NCBI RefSeq assembly: GCF_005519465.1
Contig: NZ_CP027858.1
Span: 1,922,001 to 1,986,000, forward strand
Reading direction: 5' to 3'
Length of the DNA: 64,000 nt
DNA from: Streptomyces clavuligerus
GTDB lineage: Bacteria > Actinomycetota > Actinomycetes > Streptomycetales > Streptomycetaceae
A model generated the notes under the pieces. It was given only the letters and a program-made list of their open reading frames with translations. It was not told where the DNA came from and ran no database searches. Shown here piece by piece: positions 60,857 through 64,000 of this stretch (positions are counted from its first letter, which is position 1; every line of letters starts with the position of its first letter). Position numbers and translations under genes: made by a program.

Positions 60857-61963
60857 ATGCCGCCCGTATTCGCCCACGGCCGACTGCGCCTGTATCTGCT
60901 GAAACTCCTGGACGAGGCCCCCCGCCACGGGTACGAGGTGATCCGGCTGCTGGAGGAGCGCTTCCACGGCCTGTACGCGCCCTCCGCGGGCACCGTCTAC
61001 CCCCGGCTCGCCAAGCTGGAGGCGGAGGGCCTGGTCACCCATGCCACCGAGGGCGGGCGCAAGGTCTACTCCCTCACCGACGCGGGCCGCGAGGAGCTGG
61101 CGCGGCGCCGGGCGGAGCTGGTCGGTCTGGAGCAGGAGATCAGGGAGTCGGTCTCCGGGCTGGCCGCCGAGATCCGCGACGAGGTGCGGGGCGCGGTGGG
61201 CGGGCTCCGCGGCGGGCTGCGCGCCGCCGCCACGGCCACCGCGGACGGCCCGGACCGGGAGCGGACCGAGCGGGAGGAGTGGCGCGAGGTCACCCATGCG
61301 TGGCAGGAGCAGGCCCGGCAGGCCCGCGAGGACGCCCAGCACGCCCGCCACCAGGCCAAGGAGGCCCAGGAGAAGGCGCGCCGGGAGCTTCAGCGCCTCG
61401 CCAGGGAGGTTCAGGACCAGGTCGAGGAGCACGTCGCGCGCGGCGCCTGGCCCACAGGGGTCCGCGAGGGGCTCACCGGGCTGACGGACCGGCTCGGCAC
61501 GCTGGCCAAGCAGCAGATGTCATGGACAGCGGGGGGCCAGGAGGAGCCGGGGACACCCGCGGGACCGGAGCCGCGGCGGACCCCTTCGGCACCGGAGCCG
61601 TCCGCCGCCCCGGCCGGCTCGTCCGCGCCCTCCGCGCCGAAGGGCCCGTCCGCACCGTCCGCGCCAGAGACATCCTCCGCGTCAAAGGCATCGTCCGTGT
61701 CAAAGGCACCGTCCGTGTCGGAGGCCCCGGCCGAACCGTTCGCACCGGAGCCGGGGACCGCCGAAGCCTCCGGGAGCCCGTCCAGCGGTGACCCGTTCCG
61801 CGATCTGGAACGGCTGCTCGACCGCTTCCGGGACGACATCCGGGACGCGGCCCGCGACCACGGGGTGACGGAGTCCCAGCTCGCCGACGCCCGCCGCCAT
61901 CTGTCGACGGCCTCGGCGCACATCGTCGCCGCGCTGCTCACGGGCGGCGGCCGGAAGGGCTGA
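60857..61963 (+). CDS. PadR-family regulator with long coiled-coil and tail
   Basis: 368 residues. PadR winged helix in the first ~85: RLYLLKLLDEAPRHGYEVIR, YAPSAGTVYPRLAKLEAEGL, GGRKVYSLTDAGREELARR. Then a coiled coil (REDAQHARHQAKEAQEKARR), an Ala/Pro/Ser linker with PSAPxxSSAS repeats (~235-300), and a final helical DPFRDLERLLDRFRDDIRDA that may oligomerise. Much longer than the usual PadR. Its own promoter carries palindromes, implying autorepression. Confidence 0.92.
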   Translation: MPPVFAHGRLRLYLLKLLDEAPRHGYEVIRLLEERFHGLYAPSAGTVYPRLAKLEAEGLVTHATEGGRKVYSLTDAGREELARRRAELVGLEQEIRESVSGLAAEIRDEVRGAVGGLRGGLRAAATATADGPDRERTEREEWREVTHAWQEQARQAREDAQHARHQAKEAQEKARRELQRLAREVQDQVEEHVARGAWPTGVREGLTGLTDRLGTLAKQQMSWTAGGQEEPGTPAGPEPRRTPSAPEPSAAPAGSSAPSAPKGPSAPSAPETSSASKASSVSKAPSVSEAPAEPFAPEPGTAEASGSPSSGDPFRDLERLLDRFRDDIRDAARDHGVTESQLADARRHLSTASAHIVAALLTGGGRKG

Positions 61964-61979
61964 CCGGCCCCGGACGGCC

Positions 61980-62020
61980 CGAAGCCCCCGGGAGCCGTGG
62001 ACGGGCTCCCGGAGGCTTCG
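61980..62020. terminator. Bidirectional terminator
   Basis: 17-bp stem with a single mismatch and a 7-nt loop (GTGGACG), between the stops of PadR and the convergent dehydrogenase. Confidence 0.85.
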
Positions 62021-62050
62021 GCGTCAGGGCGTCAGGGCGTCAGGGCGTCA
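62021..62050. repeat. Octamer tandem repeat over a stop codon
   Basis: GCGTCAGG repeated about 3.5 times; the last units contain the TGA of the dehydrogenase gene. Prone to slippage. Confidence 0.8.
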
Positions 62051-63002
62051 GCACGATCTTGCCGAAGAGGTCCCCGCCCGCCATCCGCTCGAAGCCCTCC
62101 CGGGCCCGGTCCAGCGGCAGCACCTGGTCGATCACGGGCCGTACCCCGGTCGCGGCACAGAAAGCGAGCAGATCCTCCAGCTCGTCCCGGGTGCCCATGG
62201 TGGAGCCCACCACCTTCAGCTCCAGGAAGAAGATCCGGGTCAGCTCGGCGTGGGAGGGCCGGTCACCACTGGTCGCGCCGGAGATGACCAGCGTGCCCCC
62301 CGGGCGCAGCGACTTGATGGAGTGGGACCAGGTGGCCGCCCCCACCGTCTCGATCACCGCGTCCACCCGGTGCGGCAGCCGCGCCCCCGGCTCGAAGGCG
62401 CCGACCGCGCCGAGCGCGACGGCCCGGGTCCGCTTGGCCTCGTGCCGGCTGGTGGCGTACATCCGCAGCCCGGCGGCCTTCCCGAGCACGATCGCGGCGG
62501 TCGCCACTCCCCCGCCCGCGCCCTGGACCAGGACCGAGTCCCCGGGCCGCACCCCCGCGTTGGTGAAGAGCATCCGATAGGCGGTGAGCCAGGCCGTGGG
62601 CAGACAGGCGGCCTCCTCGAAGCTCAGCTCCTTCGGCTTGGGCAGAACGTTCCAGGAGGGTACGGAGACCTGCTCGGCGAAGGTGCCCTGATGGCGCTCG
62701 GTGAGGATGGACTGCGGCTCGTCGGGGCCGACCCCGTGGCCGGTCTGGCCGATGACGGCGTGGACGACCACCTCCCGGCCCTCGGCGTCGACCCCGGCGG
62801 CGTCGCAGCCGAGGATCATCGGGAGGCGTCCCTCGGGGAGTCCCACCCCGCGCAGGGACCAGAGGTCGTGGTGGTTGAGCGAGGCGGCTCTCACGGTCAC
62901 CGTGGTCCAGCCGGGCCGGTCCCCGGGGGCCGGTCGCTCCCCCAACTCCAGTCCCTTGAGCGGGTCGTCACGGTCGATACGTGCGGCATAGGCGGCAAAC
63001 AT
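62040..63002 (-). CDS. MDR-family zinc-type alcohol dehydrogenase / quinone oxidoreductase-like
   Basis: 320 residues. RAASLNHHDLWSLRGVGLPE, MILGCDAAGVDAEGREVVVH, then the cofactor fold DSVLVQGAGGGVATAAIVLG (GxGxxG-like, ~152-170), VDAVIETVGAATW and GGDLFGKIVLTP. The Cys cluster for structural zinc is absent, so it groups with the quinone-oxidoreductase branch using NADPH. Substrate unknown. Confidence 0.93.
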   Translation of the reverse strand: MFAAYAARIDRDDPLKGLELGERPAPGDRPGWTTVTVRAASLNHHDLWSLRGVGLPEGRLPMILGCDAAGVDAEGREVVVHAVIGQTGHGVGPDEPQSILTERHQGTFAEQVSVPSWNVLPKPKELSFEEAACLPTAWLTAYRMLFTNAGVRPGDSVLVQGAGGGVATAAIVLGKAAGLRMYATSRHEAKRTRAVALGAVGAFEPGARLPHRVDAVIETVGAATWSHSIKSLRPGGTLVISGATSGDRPSHAELTRIFFLELKVVGSTMGTRDELEDLLAFCAATGVRPVIDQVLPLDRAREGFERMAGGDLFGKIVLTP

Positions 63003-63300
63003 GGCCCGACCCTAGGGCCGGGGAACGCCCTGACGGAATGAGGTCGTCATGTGACACGTGCCGCGCGGGTCCCCGCGCCGCCCGGAGCGTCCCTGATCGT
63101 CCCGCACCGCCCGGTACCCGCGCCGCCCGGTACCCGACCCGCGGACGGAGGTGCCCCGCGGACGGAGGTGCCCCCGCCGGTCCGGGCAGGGGCACACGCA
63201 TCCGTTCCGCGGGAACGGCGGCACAGCACCGGCGGCACTCCACCGGCGGCGGAATCACCGGCGGCAGAGCGGCGGCGACGGAATCACCGGCGGCACGGCA
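63003..63300. other. Intergenic region with short direct repeats
   Basis: About 300 bp between the dehydrogenase start and the malic enzyme end. It has CGCCGCCCGGTACCC twice, GCGGACGGAGGTGCCCC twice, and several GGAATCACCGGCGGC copies. No gene seen. Confidence 0.6.
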
Positions 63301-64000
63301 CTAGCGGCGGGCGACGCCCTCGGCGCGGGCGGCGGCGGCGACCGCGGCGGTCACCGCCGGGGCGACCCGCTCGTCGAACGGCGAGGGGATGACCCGGTCC
63401 GGCGCCAGCTCGTCCCCGACCACGTCGGCCAGCGCCCGCGCGGCGGCGATCTTCATGCCCTCGGTGATCCGGGAGGCCCGCACCTGGAGCGCGCCCGCGA
63501 AGATCCCCGGGAAGGCCAGCACATTGTTGATCTGGTTGGGGAAGTCGCTGCGGCCCGTGGCCACCACCGCCGCGTACTTGTGCGCGATGTCGGGGTGGAT
63601 CTCCGGGGTGGGGTTGGCCATCGCGAAGACGAAGGCGCCCGGGGCCATGGAGGCGACGGCGGCCTCCGGCACCGTGCCGCCGGAGACCCCGATGAAGACG
63701 TCGGCCCCCGCCAGCGCGGACTCCAGGGAGCCGCTGAGCCCCGCCTTGTTGGTCAGCCCGGCCAGCTCCCGCTTGACCGGGTTCAGGTCCTCGCGGTCCC
63801 GGCTGACGATGCCCTTGCGGTCGGCCACCGCGACATCGCCGAGCCCCGCCTCCAGCAGGAACTTGGCGATGGCCACCCCGGCCGCGCCCGCGCCCGAGAT
63901 CACCGCGCGCAGCTCGCCCAGGGTCCGGCCGGTCAGCTTCGCCGCGTTCCGCAGCGCGGCGAGCGTCACCACGGCGGTGCCGTGCTGGTCGTCGTGGAAG
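63301..64000 (-). CDS. NAD(P)-dependent malic enzyme, C-terminal part (cut by window end)
   Basis: The last ~232 residues of a malic enzyme; the frame runs off the right edge with FHDDQHGTAVV, the conserved substrate/metal segment. Then AVISGAGAAGVAIAKFLLEA (cofactor fold), VSGGTVPEAAV, VFAMANPTPEIHPD and FPNQINNVLAFPGIFAGALQ, all hallmark motifs. It decarboxylates malate to pyruvate. Only NAD versus NADP use is unclear. Confidence 0.95.
   Translation of the reverse strand, partial: FHDDQHGTAVVTLAALRNAAKLTGRTLGELRAVISGAGAAGVAIAKFLLEAGLGDVAVADRKGIVSRDREDLNPVKRELAGLTNKAGLSGSLESALAGADVFIGVSGGTVPEAAVASMAPGAFVFAMANPTPEIHPDIAHKYAAVVATGRSDFPNQINNVLAFPGIFAGALQVRASRITEGMKIAAARALADVVGDELAPDRVIPSPFDERVAPAVTAAVAAAARAEGVARR

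Noticed and set aside
1..64000. Integrated phage or integrative element
   Set aside because: No integrase, att-type repeats at a tRNA, or structural phage genes seen anywhere.

Overview
The window is 64 kb of very GC-rich chromosome from a filamentous actinomycete, almost certainly Streptomyces or a close relative. The grounds are near-universal G/C at third codon positions, GTG and TTG starts, frequent 4-bp ATGA/GTGA gene overlaps, a conservon (cvnA-D), Scr1-type XRE regulators paired with DUF397 proteins, a HAIR (HspR) box before lon, and the E2-E1 fused 2-oxoglutarate decarboxylase typical of Actinobacteria. No tRNA, rRNA, CRISPR array, transposase, integrase or phage gene was seen, so this reads as chromosome with a few accessory cassettes.

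Layout. 1-6 kb: the end of a P450, an ECF sigma factor, an OmpR-type two-component pair, and an ECF sigma/anti-sigma pair with a candidate autoregulatory promoter. 7-9 kb: two unknown genes and a flavin monooxygenase. 9.2-13 kb: an NHEJ locus with Ku diverging from an overlapping LigD-type polymerase and ATP-dependent ligase; a 250-280 bp direct repeat follows ku. 13-18 kb: a NERD protein, a large HEAT-repeat protein with a zinc-ribbon partner, and an unknown two-gene module. 18-21 kb: a compact cassette of Scr1 regulator, DUF397, two tiny proteins and a PIMT-like methyltransferase, bracketed by near-identical DUF397 genes. 21.5-24.4 kb: an FtsW/RodA-type glycosyltransferase overlapping a class B PBP. 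24.4-31.9 kb: a DUF3291 protein, an ADP-ribosylglycohydrolase, two divergent diiron enzymes with a TetR regulator, a DinB protein and a secreted NlpC/P60 hydrolase. 32-38 kb: conservon cvnABCD followed by a styrene-monooxygenase-like flavoprotein. 38-42.3 kb: a PP2C-like protein, MarR, a secreted GH25 lysozyme, a Cys-rich pentapeptide-repeat protein and a G-rich tract holding an exact 121-bp tandem duplication. 42.4-52 kb: lon, a spermidine-synthase-like protein, a second two-component system and kgd. 52-59.2 kb: the most striking block. 59.4-64 kb: small conserved proteins, a PadR operon, a quinone-oxidoreductase-like dehydrogenase and the C-terminal part of a malic enzyme.

Two blocks stand out. 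The first (52075-59217, minus strand) is a four-gene operon encoding a trypsin co-occurring (Trypco1/CU044_2847-like) protein, a trypsin-like serine protease fused to a VMAP-like C-terminal region, a MoxR-type AAA+ ATPase, and a SAV_2336-type protein with a vWA-like core and helical repeats. This matches the predicted MoxR-vWA-VMAP NTP-dependent conflict systems, with a protease as likely effector. The second (18059-20984) pairs a PIMT-like methyltransferase with a 57-residue Cys/Asp-containing peptide and a 42-residue membrane peptide under Scr1/DUF397 control. It resembles PIMT-based RiPP logic (imiditides, FxLD systems) but has no lanthipeptide or graspetide synthetase.

Start codons were chosen from ribosome-binding sites, gene overlap and family N-termini; ambiguous cases are stated in the entries. 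Functions come from motifs and remembered family features, not from database searches.
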